Source: Roseomonas populi
GTDB lineage: Bacteria; Pseudomonadota; Alphaproteobacteria; Acetobacterales; Acetobacteraceae
Direction of reading: 5' to 3'
Length of the DNA: 64,000 bases
NCBI RefSeq assembly: GCF_024594815.1
Contig: NZ_JANJOU010000020.1
Coordinates: 1-64,000 of the forward strand
In this document: piece after piece, positions 25,826 through 34,810 of the stretch
How the letters are laid out: each line of letters begins with the position of its first letter
Position numbering within the stretch: the stretch's first letter is position 1
Notes under the pieces: model-generated
What the model was told of the DNA's origin: nothing
Seen by the model: only the letters and a program-made list of their open reading frames with translations
Database searches by the model: none
Position numbers and translations under genes: made by a program

Positions 25826-26377
25826 ATGCCCCACCGACTTTCGCGAATGGCAGAGAGCCTCCGTGCAAGGCAGCTGGCGAAGCCTGCCCGTAACAGCGTG
25901 AACGACAACCTCGCCTCCGAGGCCTGCCTTATGGTTGCCGCGCCAGAGCCCGTATGGCAGGGGCCCGGGATCGTTGTCTCACTCGGCGTACAGGACGGGC
26001 GGCACCGGATGGGTGCGGTGCGGGTTATGGCGCCAGATGCTACGGACGACCCGGTTGCCGGCACTGCGGTGCTGCTGCGCCTGCTGGAACACTACGGCGC
26101 CTGGATGGGCTTCGAGGGCGAGGCTGAGCCGGTGCATCCCGGCGAGGTCCGGCCCGTGCCGACCGTTCTGGGAGCCATTCCGGGGGAGCAGGCCTCCGTC
26201 GAGTACCGCCTGGACCTCCGCAACATCGGCCGCGACTCCCAGCAGCTGACGGCGGACGGTACGATCCTGCTGGATGGGCGGCCCGTGTTCCTGCTGGACG
26301 GCGTCTCCATCGTGTTCCGCCGCACGGGCCCCACCCCACGGCGGCGGCAGGAGCGGCGGACGCGCCGGGACGCCTGA
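25826..26377 (+). CDS. Unrecognised protein with possible hotdog fold
   Basis: About 183 residues. The C-terminal part ('IGRDSQQLTADGTILLDGRPVFLLDGVSIVFRR') resembles the closing strands of FabA-type hotdog domains found in fatty-acid and polyketide synthases, ending in a very basic tail. No catalytic His/Asp pair can be pointed to with confidence. It lies just downstream of cheA and convergent to the PP2C gene. ATG 25826 has an AGGGAT/AAGGG purine stretch upstream; GTG 25787 would add 13 residues. The region before it is AT-rich for this genome. Confidence 0.6.
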   Translation: MPHRLSRMAESLRARQLAKPARNSVNDNLASEACLMVAAPEPVWQGPGIVVSLGVQDGRHRMGAVRVMAPDATDDPVAGTAVLLRLLEHYGAWMGFEGEAEPVHPGEVRPVPTVLGAIPGEQASVEYRLDLRNIGRDSQQLTADGTILLDGRPVFLLDGVSIVFRRTGPTPRRRQERRTRRDA

Positions 26378-26437
26378 CGCGGCGCCGAAGGCACTGCCCC
26401 GGCCACTCCCCACGGCAACCTGGGCCGGGCGCCTCCT

Positions 26438-27607
26438 TCAGCCCCGGCGCACCGCGAGCACGGTGATGTCGTCGGCCTGCGGCGCCCCTCCGGCGAAGCC
26501 GGCCACGGCCTCCAGCACCTTCTCCACCACCGCGCGAGGCGGCGCATCGGCGCCGTCCCGCAGCCGGGCGGCCAGGCGATCCCGCCCGAAGAAGCCGTCC
26601 GCGCCGTCCTCTGCCTCCGTCACCCCGTCCGAGAAAAGGAACAACGCCTCGCCCGGCGCCAGCGCCAGCGGGTCCGAGCGGTAGGGGAAGCCCTCCATCG
26701 TGCCGAGCGGCGGCTGGCGGGAGAGGCCGGTCAGCACCCGCGCCGTGCCGTTGCCAAGAAGGAAAGGGGGCTCGTGCCCGGCCAGGGCGATGCGCCCCGT
26801 GCCAGAGGCGGCGTCGATCGCCGCCAGCACAACCGTCACGAAAGTCTGGCTCTCGTTCTCGCGGGAGAGGTCGTCATTGGCCTGGGCCAGGATGGCCGCC
26901 GGATCCGGCACCGCGCCCCCGGCCGAGAGCATCACGGCCGCGGCGCGGATCAGCCCCAGGGTGCGCGCCATGGTCAGCCCGGCCGGCGCTCCCTTGCCCG
27001 AGACGTCCGCCACGGCGGCCAGAAGCAGCCCGGGGGCGAGGCGCACGGCGTCGTAGAGGTCGCCGCCCACCTGCCGGGCCGGGATCATGGCCGCGTGGAG
27101 CGACAGCCCCGGTGGCGCGATGGCCTCGAAGTCCCGCGGCACGAGGTCCAGCTGGGCGGCGCGCGCGCTCTCCAGCTCCGCCTCCAGCGCGGCCAGGCGC
27201 TGGTCGGCCAAGTCGCGCAGCCGCTTCTTCTCCAGCACCGCACCCAGCCGCGCCCGCAGCAGGGGCGGGTCGAAGGACTTGGGCAGGTAGTCCTCGGCGC
27301 CCAGCTCGATGCAGCGGACGATCTTCTCCATCTCCGTCAGAGCGGAGATGACGATAACCGGCGGCGCAGCCCCGCGCGCGGCGTGCAACGCTTCCAGCAC
27401 GCCGATGCCGTCCAGGCGCGGCATCTCCAGGTCCAGCAGCACGATGTCGAAGGCGCCGCGCTCGATGGCGGCCAGGCCCTCCACCCCGTCCACCGCCTCC
27501 GTGATTCCGGTGTAGCCCAGCTCCGCGAGGCGCTTCTTCAACACCAGGCGGTTGAAGGAGGAGTCCTCGACGACGAGGATGGAGACCTCCGGCGCGGCGC
27601 CGCTCAT
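26438..27607 (-). CDS. Receiver-PP2C (RsbU/SpoIIE-type) serine phosphatase
   Basis: A 389-residue protein. Its N-terminal receiver has '[16 protein letters not shown]', Asp in '[13 protein letters not shown]' and 'LPKSFDPP', followed by a coiled coil (about 125-165) and a PP2C domain with '[12 protein letters not shown]', '[16 protein letters not shown]' and '[12 protein letters not shown]'. A phosphorylated receiver would switch on dephosphorylation of a STAS protein. The overlap with the MCP gene (ATGA) ties it to the chemosensory pathway; the STAS/RsbW pair sits at the other end of the locus. Confidence 0.92.
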   Translation of the reverse strand: MSGAAPEVSILVVEDSSFNRLVLKKRLAELGYTGITEAVDGVEGLAAIERGAFDIVLLDLEMPRLDGIGVLEALHAARGAAPPVIVISALTEMEKIVRCIELGAEDYLPKSFDPPLLRARLGAVLEKKRLRDLADQRLAALEAELESARAAQLDLVPRDFEAIAPPGLSLHAAMIPARQVGGDLYDAVRLAPGLLLAAVADVSGKGAPAGLTMARTLGLIRAAAVMLSAGGAVPDPAAILAQANDDLSRENESQTFVTVVLAAIDAASGTGRIALAGHEPPFLLGNGTARVLTGLSRQPPLGTMEGFPYRSDPLALAPGEALFLFSDGVTEAEDGADGFFGRDRLAARLRDGADAPPRAVVEKVLEAVAGFAGGAPQADDITVLAVRRG

Positions 27608-29256
27608 GCTGCGCCCTCCCGCTCGGCGTGTTCGGGGACCGCGAGGCTCTCCACCACGCGCCGCGTGTCGCCGGCCAGGCGGGAGAGGTCGATCATCGTC
27701 ACCGTGATCTCCTCGGCCGCCGCGGCGTTGGATTGCCCGATACGGGTCAGCGTCTCCACCCGTTCCCCCAGCCCCGCCACCGTCGCCTGCTGCTGCTCCA
27801 TCGCCACCGCGATGGAGGATGCCAGCCGCGCGCTCTCGGCCACCATGTGCTCCAGCCCGTCCATCGCCTCTCCCACGGCCGCGGCGGTGCCGCTGCCCTC
27901 CCGCGCGCGGCGGCCGGCGGCCACCACGACATCCGCGATCTCCTGCGCCAGCGCCTCGGCCGAGGCCGCGAGCGCCCGCACCTCCTCCGCCACCACGGAG
28001 AGGCCGCGCCCGTGCTCCCCCGCCCGCGCCGCCTCGATGGCGGCGTTGATGGCCAGGATGTTCGTCTGCGTCGCCACCTTGGCGATGGTGGCGGCGATGC
28101 GCGTCACGCGCTCCGTGTCCTCGCCAACCGCGTCCACCAAGCCGATCAGCGTGCCGATCTTCGGCAGGTTCTCCGCCACCACCGCCTTGGCCCGCTCCGC
28201 CCCGTCCCGCGCCTCGGCGGTGGCGCGGGAGACGTCGGCAATGCCCTCCGTCGTCTGGGCCAGGGCCTCGGCCGTGTGGCGCAATTCGGAGAGCTGGGTC
28301 ATGGCTCCGTCGCTCACCTGCCCGATGGCGTCGGAGGCCTGGGTGGTGGCCACCGCGGTGCGCCGCGCATTCTCCAGTGCCTGGTCCGTGAGCGCCCGGG
28401 CCGCCAGGAGGCTGTCCTTGAAGACCAGCACGGCGCGGGACATCTCGCCCACCTGGTCGCTCCGGTCCGCCTCCGGCACCTCGGTATCCAGCGCGCCGGC
28501 GGAAAGGCTATCCATGGCCTGGGCCAGCCGCCCGACGGGCCGCGCGATCAGCCGCAGCAGCACGTAGAGGATCAGGGCGCAGCCGAGCACCCCGACCGCC
28601 CCCGCCCCCAGCACGATCCTCCGTGCCGCCGTGTTCAGCGCGTGGGACCGCTGCAGCGTGGCCGCGTTGTGCGCCCCCACGATGCGCCGGGCCGCGAGCA
28701 TCATCACGCTGAAGCTCGACTGCGCGTCGAGCCAGTCCTCCTGCACGGAGAGGAAGTCCGCGCGGCGGTTCGCGGCGAAGGCCTCCCGCGCCCGCTCCGC
28801 GATCTCCGTCATGCGGTGGGACATGTCCCGCGCCCCGGCGAGCACGATGGGGTCGATTTCCGGGCCCAGGCGCCGCTCCACCTCGGCGAAGGTCTCCTGC
28901 ACGCGCTCGCCGCCGCGCACCATCAGCCCCGCGGCGGCACGAGGGGGCATCACGCCCGCCAGGGCCCGCATGATCTGCGAGGTGAAGTCGGCGAGGCTGC
29001 CGGCGAAGCGGTCCACCGCCGCGTCCGCCTCCTGGTCCTCCCCGGCGATCCGCTCGATGATCGCGATCTGCCGCTCGCTCAGCAGCAGGGCCGTGGCGGT
29101 GAGCAGCCCGACCACGCCGAGCATCAGCAGCGCGATGAGCGCCGCCCGCGTGCCGATCCGCCCTGCCAGAGAGGCGAGGCCGCGCGGGGCGGGGTTGCGC
29201 GGGGCGCCCGGGGCCGCCGTTTCGGCGGGCGCCGGGGCGGGCGGGGCGAGGTTCAT
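27604..29256 (-). CDS. Methyl-accepting chemotaxis protein
   Basis: A 550-residue receptor. Transmembrane helices lie at about 33-55 and 210-230, with a helical periplasmic domain of about 150 residues between them. HAMP is followed by a signalling domain whose tip reads '[21 protein letters not shown]' with '[10 protein letters not shown]' after it. Methylatable Gln/Glu pairs are plausible but not assigned. It is translationally coupled to the receiver-PP2C gene. A perfect 26-bp palindrome lies two bases before its ATG. Confidence 0.93.
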   Translation of the reverse strand: MNLAPPAPAPAETAAPGAPRNPAPRGLASLAGRIGTRAALIALLMLGVVGLLTATALLLSERQIAIIERIAGEDQEADAAVDRFAGSLADFTSQIMRALAGVMPPRAAAGLMVRGGERVQETFAEVERRLGPEIDPIVLAGARDMSHRMTEIAERAREAFAANRRADFLSVQEDWLDAQSSFSVMMLAARRIVGAHNAATLQRSHALNTAARRIVLGAGAVGVLGCALILYVLLRLIARPVGRLAQAMDSLSAGALDTEVPEADRSDQVGEMSRAVLVFKDSLLAARALTDQALENARRTAVATTQASDAIGQVSDGAMTQLSELRHTAEALAQTTEGIADVSRATAEARDGAERAKAVVAENLPKIGTLIGLVDAVGEDTERVTRIAATIAKVATQTNILAINAAIEAARAGEHGRGLSVVAEEVRALAASAEALAQEIADVVVAAGRRAREGSGTAAAVGEAMDGLEHMVAESARLASSIAVAMEQQQATVAGLGERVETLTRIGQSNAAAAEEITVTMIDLSRLAGDTRRVVESLAVPEHAEREGAA

Positions 29257-29258
29257 GG

Positions 29259-29284
29259 CGGGCCGGAGGCTAGCCTCCGGCCCG
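29259..29284. repeat. 26-bp perfect palindrome at the MCP start codon
   Basis: Twelve-base arms 29259-29270 and 29273-29284 separated by TA. In the minus-strand transcript it would fold into a hairpin that contains the only GGAGG-like ribosome site before the MCP ATG. Confidence 0.85.
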
Positions 29285-29447
29285 TGACCGGAACAAGACG
29301 CGCGTCCCGGTCGGTTGGCGGGACAGGCCGGAAAGCCCGGTTCGCCCCCCTCGGGCTGTTGCCCATTTGCCCTCCGGGGCGGGCGCGGCGATGCTGCGCG
29401 CGGCCCCGGCCCGCCCGGGGCACCGCCCAGGACCGCCAGAGGAACCG

Positions 29448-30155
29448 ATGCCAGAATACCCCTTCACCGCCGCGGACCTCGAGGCCCTGCGGGCCTGGGA
29501 CACGCCCACCATCTGCAACGCGCTGGAGATGGTGGCCCCGCACCGGCGCGGCCACGGCTTCACGGTGCGCCCGCTGGTGCCCGCCTCCACCACCCTGCCG
29601 CCGATCTGCGGCATCGCCCGCACCGGAACCATCCGCGCCGCTCATCCCTCCGGCCGCGCGAAGGAGGTGGACCGCGCCGCCCGCATCGGCTGGTACGAGT
29701 ACGTGGGCGAGGCCGCCCTGCCGACCGTGGTGGTGCTGCAGGACCTGGACGACACGCCCGGCACCGGCGCCTTCTGGGGCGAGGTGAACACGAACGTCCA
29801 CAAGGCGCTCGGCGCCCAGGGCTGCGTCACCAACGGCTCCATCCGGGACCTGGACATGATCGCCCCGGGGTTCCAGCTCATCGCCGGCGTGGTGAATCCC
29901 TCCCACGCCTATGTCCACATCGTGCAGTACGGGCAGGAGGTTTCCGTGCACGGCATGGCCTGCCACCACGACGCGGTGGTGCACGCGGACCGGCACGGGG
30001 CGGTGGTGATCCCGCACGACGCGGTGACGAAGATCCCCGCCGCGATCGAGCTGCTGTCGCGCCGGGAGAAGGTGATCCTCGACCTCTGCGCCTCCCGCGA
30101 CTTTACCGTGGCGGCTCTGCGGGAGGCGCTGTCCCGCGCGGACGAGATCCATTGA
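29448..30155 (+). CDS. RraA-like / HMG aldolase family protein
   Basis: A 235-residue member of the RraA/4-hydroxy-4-methyl-2-oxoglutarate aldolase family. Substrate-site phrases '[10 protein letters not shown]', '[26 protein letters not shown]' and '[25 protein letters not shown]' match the family's 'R-D' metal site. In catabolic operons these act as aldolases/decarboxylases; as RraA they inhibit RNase E. Operon context here favours an enzyme. GAGGAAC precedes the ATG at 29448. First gene of the 11-gene co-oriented block. Confidence 0.85.
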   Translation: MPEYPFTAADLEALRAWDTPTICNALEMVAPHRRGHGFTVRPLVPASTTLPPICGIARTGTIRAAHPSGRAKEVDRAARIGWYEYVGEAALPTVVVLQDLDDTPGTGAFWGEVNTNVHKALGAQGCVTNGSIRDLDMIAPGFQLIAGVVNPSHAYVHIVQYGQEVSVHGMACHHDAVVHADRHGAVVIPHDAVTKIPAAIELLSRREKVILDLCASRDFTVAALREALSRADEIH

Positions 30156-30838
30156 GCGATGCGGCGCCCGCGGCGGGGCTGACGCCCGCCGCGGCGCGGG
30201 TGATGCAGGCGCTGCACGGGGCGGACATCTATGCCGGCTTCGCGCCTATCCGCGCGAAGGACCTGCAGGGCTGGAACGGGACCCACCCCGCCCTGGTCAG
30301 GGCTGTGGAGGAGGTGCGGCCGGAGCTCGCACTCGATGTCGGCGTGTGGAAAGGCCAGTCCGCCGTCTCCATCGCGGAGGCGATGCGGCGCGTGCGGCCG
30401 GATTCCGCGCTGCTGGCGATCGACACCTTCCTCGGCAGCCCGGAGCACTGGAACCGGGAGCGGGCGGACCGGATCATGGACAGCCTTGGCCTCGTCCATG
30501 GCTGGCCGGGCCTGTACTGGCAGTTCCTGTCCAACATGGTGCATTCCGGGCACGCCGACCGCGTGGTGCCGCTGCCGCAGACGAGCGAGAACGCGGCCGT
30601 CATCCTGCGCCGCCTGGGGCTGCGGCCGGACCTCGTGCACATCGACGCCGCGCATGAGTACGAGCCGGTGCGGCGCGACATCGAGGCCTACTGGGCCCTG
30701 CTGCGCCCCGGTGGGGTCCTGATCGGCGACGACTACGCCTGGCCCGGCGTGAAGCGGGCGGCCGACGAGTTCGCGGCCGCGCAGCGCTTGCCGCTGGAGG
30801 TGCAGGACCCGAAATGGATCATCAGGAAGCCCGCATGA
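30152..30838 (+). CDS. Class I SAM-dependent methyltransferase (Methyltransf_24 type)
   Basis: A 228-residue protein with a Rossmann SAM-binding start 'LALDVGVWKGQSAVSIAEAM', an acidic strand end 'LLAIDTFLG', then 'LVHIDAAHEYEPVRRDIEAYWALLRPGGVLIGDDYAWPGV', typical of the class I/Methyltransf_24 group. Substrate unknown. The TTG start lies inside the previous stop (TTGA), and its stop overlaps the thioesterase start (ATGA). Confidence 0.82.
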   Translation: MSDAAPAAGLTPAAARVMQALHGADIYAGFAPIRAKDLQGWNGTHPALVRAVEEVRPELALDVGVWKGQSAVSIAEAMRRVRPDSALLAIDTFLGSPEHWNRERADRIMDSLGLVHGWPGLYWQFLSNMVHSGHADRVVPLPQTSENAAVILRRLGLRPDLVHIDAAHEYEPVRRDIEAYWALLRPGGVLIGDDYAWPGVKRAADEFAAAQRLPLEVQDPKWIIRKPA

Positions 30839-31272
30839 CCCGCCCCGTGCTGGCCCGCGTGCGCCCGGAATGGGTTGACCACTACGGCCACATGAACCTC
30901 GCGCCCTATGTCGCGGTGTTCGACATGGCGACGGACGTGCTCTGGCCCACCCTCGGGCTCGGCCCGGCCTTCCGGGCGCGGAACCTCGGCACCTTCGCGG
31001 CGGAGAACTGGGTCTCCTACCGGCGGGAGGTGCGGCTGGACGATCCGCTGGCCGCCGAGAGCGAGGTGCTGCAGCACGACGGGAAGCGCCTGCTGATCCG
31101 CCACCGCCTCTTCCACGCCGAGGAGGGCTTTGAGAGCGCGCGCTGCGAGCTGCTCTTCCTCTGCGTGGACCTCCTGGCGCGCAAGGTTTGTCTCTGGCCC
31201 GAAGACGTGCGCGCGGCCTTCGCGGCCGCCGCTTCCGGACCGCCGCCGGAACGGCTGGCATTGCGGCGCTAG
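30835..31272 (+). CDS. Hotdog-fold acyl-CoA thioesterase
   Basis: A 145-residue 4-hydroxybenzoyl-CoA thioesterase-like protein. 'VRPEWVDHYGHMNLAPYVAVFDMA' carries the D-x-x-G-H-x-N motif that provides the catalytic Asp. It overlaps the methyltransferase stop by ATGA. A pair of GGGCAG/CTGCCC palindromes follows its stop, and the aldolase starts 142 bases on. Confidence 0.85.
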   Translation: MTRPVLARVRPEWVDHYGHMNLAPYVAVFDMATDVLWPTLGLGPAFRARNLGTFAAENWVSYRREVRLDDPLAAESEVLQHDGKRLLIRHRLFHAEEGFESARCELLFLCVDLLARKVCLWPEDVRAAFAAAASGPPPERLALRR

Positions 31273-31274
31273 AC

Positions 31275-31332
31275 GGGCAGGGCGCTGCCCAATCCGGCGC
31301 CGGCATGCGGGCAGATTGGGCAGGTGCTGCCC
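31275..31332. repeat. Two GGGCAG-N3/4-CTGCCC palindromes (operator-like)
   Basis: Site 1 is 31275-31290 and site 2 is 31318-31332, their centres about 43 bases apart (roughly four helical turns). They sit in the only long gap inside the catabolic operon, before the aldolase; CTGCCCAATC (31285-31294) and GATTGGGCAG (31314-31323) also form a larger inverted repeat. A TTGACG hexamer lies at 31362-31367. Confidence 0.65.
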
Positions 31333-31414
31333 AACAAAGGCGAAGTTTTCGCATATCCGGGTTGACGATCCGTCATGCGAGGGAGAACCATCCCGCCCCA
31401 CGGAGGACCCCCCG

Positions 31415-32203
31415 ATGAACGTTGCCCTGCGCTCCGATGGAAATGCCCCCGCCGGCATGGCGGAAGAGGAATGGAAGATCCGCTGTGATCTGGCCGCCCT
31501 GTACCGGCTGATCGCCCATCACCGCTGGACGGACTTCATCTACACCCATATCTCCGCCCGCATCCCCGGGCCGGAGCACCACTTCCTCATCAACCGCTAC
31601 GGCGTGCTGTTCGAGAACATGCGCGCCAGCGACCTGGTGAAGATCGATGTGGACGGCAATGTGCTGGACGGCGACGCCGAGTACGCCGGGCAGAGCCGCC
31701 GCGTGAACGCCGCCGGCTTCACCATCCATTCCGCCATCCACATGGCGCGTGAGGACCTGAGCTGCGTGGTGCACACGCACAGCGCGGCGGGTATCGCCGT
31801 CTCCGCCCAGAAGCACGGGCTGCTGCCGATCTCCCAGCACGCGCTGAAGTTCTACGGCCACCTCTCCTACCACGGCTACGAGGGCATCGCGCTGGACCTC
31901 GACGAGCGCGAGCGGCTGATCCACGACCTCGGCCCGAGCAACAAGGCGATGATCCTGGTGAACCACGGCCTGCTGGCCGGCGGCCGCTCCATCCCCGAGG
32001 CCTGGAATCAGATCTACTACCTGGAGCGCGCCTGCTCAGCCCAGATCGCCGCGCTGTCCGGCGGCGCCGAACTGGTCTTCCCGCCGGAGGAGGTGCGGCT
32101 GAAGACCGCGGCCCAGTTCAACGGCCCGCACACCCTTGCTCATGCCGAGTTCGCCTGGGACGCGGCGCTGAGCATGATCGAGGGCCAGGACTACCGCTCT
32201 TGA
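31415..32203 (+). CDS. Class II aldolase/adducin family protein
   Basis: A 262-residue zinc-dependent aldolase-like protein. Metal ligands appear in 'CVVHTHSAAGIAVSAQ' (HxH) and 'ILVNHGLLAGG', with 'YTHISARIPGPEHHFLINRYG' near the N-terminus. Family members cleave or epimerise sugar phosphates or act as decarboxylases; the acceptor here is unknown. GGAGG lies about 8 bases before the ATG. Its stop overlaps the amidohydrolase start (TTGA). Confidence 0.88.
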   Translation: MNVALRSDGNAPAGMAEEEWKIRCDLAALYRLIAHHRWTDFIYTHISARIPGPEHHFLINRYGVLFENMRASDLVKIDVDGNVLDGDAEYAGQSRRVNAAGFTIHSAIHMAREDLSCVVHTHSAAGIAVSAQKHGLLPISQHALKFYGHLSYHGYEGIALDLDERERLIHDLGPSNKAMILVNHGLLAGGRSIPEAWNQIYYLERACSAQIAALSGGAELVFPPEEVRLKTAAQFNGPHTLAHAEFAWDAALSMIEGQDYRS

Positions 32204-33864
32204 GCGCGCCCCTCCTCCTCTCCGGCGGACGTATCTTCCGCGGAATCGAGAACGGCTTCGCGGAAGCCATGCTGATCGCCGATGGCCGCGTGGCGGCCGT
32301 GGGCAGCCTGGACGAGGTGGAGGGCATGGCGCCCGCCGGCACGCGGCGGGTGGATCTGGAAGGCCGGGTGGCAATCCCGGCCTTCAACGAGGCCCACATG
32401 CACCTGCTGCCCTATGGGCTGGGCCTCTCGCAGGTGAACCTGCGGCCGGAGACCGGCACCCGCTCCCTGGACGAGGTGCTGAAGCGCGTCGGTGATGCCG
32501 CGAAGAAGGCGCCGAAAGGCGCCTGGGTGCTCGGCCGCGGCTACGATCACGGGGAACTCGATATCGGCCGGCACCCGACCGCCGAGGAACTGGACCGCGT
32601 CTCCCCGGACAACCCGGTCTATATCGTCCGCACCTGCGGCCATATGGGCGTGGCGAACACGGCCGCCCTGCGGGCCGCGGGCGTGGGCCACAACACGCCG
32701 AATCCCGAGGGCGGCGCGATCGAGCGGAAGAATGGCCGCTTGACCGGCCTGTTCCTGGAGCGCGCCAAGCGCCTGATCGCGGACGCCATGCCCATGCCGT
32801 CCGAGGACTCCATGGTGGCGGCCATCGAGGCGGCCGGGCGCGACCTTGCGGCGCGCGGCTTCGCGACGGCCAGCGACATGAATGTCGGCATGACCGCCGG
32901 GCTGAACGAGATCGCCGCCTATCGCCGCGCCCTGTCCGAGGGGCGGCTGATGCAGCGCATGTGGCAGGTGCTGGCCGGCAACCCGGAGGGTATCGCGGAG
33001 GCCGCCTGGAACGAGGGGCTGCGCCCCGACCACACGGACGACATGCTGGCCTGGGGCGCCGTGAAGGTCTTCGGGGACGGTTCCGCCGGCGGCCTGACCG
33101 CCGCCTTCTTCGACCCCTATCTGGAGAGCGCGGGCGGCGGCACCGGCATCTTCTGCTTCCCCGACGAGACGATGCACCGGCTTCTGGCCCTGTACCACCG
33201 CCAGGGCTGGCAGCTGGACATCCACGCCATCGGCGACGCCGCGATCGAGCAGGTGCTGGTGGGCATGGAAAAGGCGGGGGAGGGAGATGCCCCGCTCGCC
33301 GGCCGCCGCCACCGCATCGAGCATTGCGGCTTCCTCAACGCCGACCAGCGGCGGCGCATGAAGGCCAACGGCATCCTCCCCGTGCCGCAGCCCGTGTTCA
33401 TGTACGAGTTCGGCGACCTCTACGTGAAGAACCTCGGCCTGGAGCGGACCGAGGTGGCCTACCCGATGAAGACCTGGCTGGACGAGGGCCACCACCCCGC
33501 CGCCTCCTCGGACTCTCCCGTCTCCACGGTGGATCCCTTCATCAACCTCTTCACCATGGTCACGCGCAGGACGAACAAGGGCACGGTGCTGGGCGAGGCC
33601 GAGCGGCTGACGGTGGAGGAAGCCGTGCACTGCTACACCTGGTGCGGCGCCTACACCCAGTTCGCGGAGGACCGGCGCGGCACGCTGGAGCCGGGGATGC
33701 TGGCCGACGTGGCCGTGCTGTCGAAGGACATCTTCTCCATCGCGCCGGAGGAGATCCTGACGACCGAGGCGGACCTGACCCTGCGTGGCGGGGAGGCGAT
33801 CTTCGACAGGCACGGCGCCCTGCGCGCCGCCGCGGCGGATGCGCTCCGCGCACCGGCGGCCTGA
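32200..33864 (+). CDS. YtcJ-like metal-dependent amidohydrolase
   Basis: A 554-residue amidohydrolase of the YtcJ/NfdA branch. It has 'NEAHMHLLPYG' (HxH metal pair), 'DIHAIGDAAIEQV', 'HRIEHCGFL' and 'SSDSPVSTVDPF'. Enzymes of this branch hydrolyse N-formyl or N-acyl bonds of varied compounds. TTG start within the aldolase stop. It precedes the Dpp-type importer genes. Confidence 0.88.
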   Translation: MSAPLLLSGGRIFRGIENGFAEAMLIADGRVAAVGSLDEVEGMAPAGTRRVDLEGRVAIPAFNEAHMHLLPYGLGLSQVNLRPETGTRSLDEVLKRVGDAAKKAPKGAWVLGRGYDHGELDIGRHPTAEELDRVSPDNPVYIVRTCGHMGVANTAALRAAGVGHNTPNPEGGAIERKNGRLTGLFLERAKRLIADAMPMPSEDSMVAAIEAAGRDLAARGFATASDMNVGMTAGLNEIAAYRRALSEGRLMQRMWQVLAGNPEGIAEAAWNEGLRPDHTDDMLAWGAVKVFGDGSAGGLTAAFFDPYLESAGGGTGIFCFPDETMHRLLALYHRQGWQLDIHAIGDAAIEQVLVGMEKAGEGDAPLAGRRHRIEHCGFLNADQRRRMKANGILPVPQPVFMYEFGDLYVKNLGLERTEVAYPMKTWLDEGHHPAASSDSPVSTVDPFINLFTMVTRRTNKGTVLGEAERLTVEEAVHCYTWCGAYTQFAEDRRGTLEPGMLADVAVLSKDIFSIAPEEILTTEADLTLRGGEAIFDRHGALRAAAADALRAPAA

Positions 33865-33868
33865 ACCC

Positions 33869-34810
33869 ATGGGCCGCCACGCCGTCCAGCGGCTGTTGAT
33901 GGCGATCCCCGTGCTTCTCGGGGTCGTCCTGGTCGGGTTCCTGCTGATGCAGGTGGTGCCGAGCGACCCGGCGCTGGTGCGTGCCGGGCCCTCCGCCACG
34001 CCCGACGTGATCGCGGCCATCCGGCGCGACATGGGGCTGGACCGGCCGTTGTACGAGCAGTTCGGCCTCTATCTCTGGCGCCTCCTGCACGGCGATCTCG
34101 GCGTGTCCATCATCAACAACGTCCCCGTCATGCAGGAGCTCGGCAACACGGTGGGCCCAACGCTGGAGCTGATGTTCGCCAGCCTCGTCTGGGCCATCCC
34201 GATCGGCATCGCCCTCGGCACCGCCGGCGCCTACTGGCGCGGCACGGTGGTGGACCGGATCATCACCGCCTTCGCCGTCGCGGGCGGCTCCATCCCCGTC
34301 TTCTTCCTCGGCCTGCTGCTGATCTGGTACGTGGGCTTCAAGCTGCAGCTCCTGCCCTTCACAGGCCGCGAGGGACCGCTCTGGACAGCGGATGGGCTGA
34401 AGGCCATCGCCCTGCCAGCCATCGCGCTGGGCGGCACCTTCATCGGGCCCGTGGCGCGCATGACGCGCACGGCGGTGCTGGACGTGCTGACCGTGGACCA
34501 TGTCCGCACCGCCCGCGCCAAGGGCCTGGGCGAGTTCCGCGTCGTCACCCGCCACGCGCTGCGCAACGCGCTGATCCCCGTGGTCACCCTCATCGGTCTG
34601 CAGATCGGCTTCCTGCTCGGCGGCGCGGTGGTGACGGAAACGGTCTTCTCCTGGCCGGGCGTGGGGCGGCTGGCGGTGGGCGCTATTCTTTCCGCCGATT
34701 TCCCGATGGCGCAGGGTACGATCATCGTGCTGTCCCTGGGCTTCATCATCATCAACCTGATCGTGGACGTGCTCTACGCGGCCCTCGACCCGCGCATGAG
34801 GGCAGCATGA
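33869..34810 (+). CDS. Dipeptide/oligopeptide-type ABC permease (DppB-like)
   Basis: A 313-residue inner-membrane permease with the DppB N-terminus ('LLMAIPVLLGVVLVGFLLMQVVPSDPA'-like helix) and EAA loop 'ARAKGLGEFRVVTRHALRNALIPVVT'. It forms the channel with the DppC-like protein, whose ATG overlaps its stop. ATG 33869 follows the amidohydrolase stop by 4 bases. Confidence 0.93.
   Translation: MGRHAVQRLLMAIPVLLGVVLVGFLLMQVVPSDPALVRAGPSATPDVIAAIRRDMGLDRPLYEQFGLYLWRLLHGDLGVSIINNVPVMQELGNTVGPTLELMFASLVWAIPIGIALGTAGAYWRGTVVDRIITAFAVAGGSIPVFFLGLLLIWYVGFKLQLLPFTGREGPLWTADGLKAIALPAIALGGTFIGPVARMTRTAVLDVLTVDHVRTARAKGLGEFRVVTRHALRNALIPVVTLIGLQIGFLLGGAVVTETVFSWPGVGRLAVGAILSADFPMAQGTIIVLSLGFIIINLIVDVLYAALDPRMRAA

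Noticed and set aside
29288-29314. GGAAC-N17-CGGT on the plus strand before the RraA-like gene
   Set aside because: The -10 half deviates and it is over 130 bases from the ATG, unlike the accepted sites.
29448-30155. Regulator of RNase E activity (true RraA)
   Set aside because: The family resemblance is real, but position at the head of a catabolic operon makes an aldolase-type enzyme more likely.
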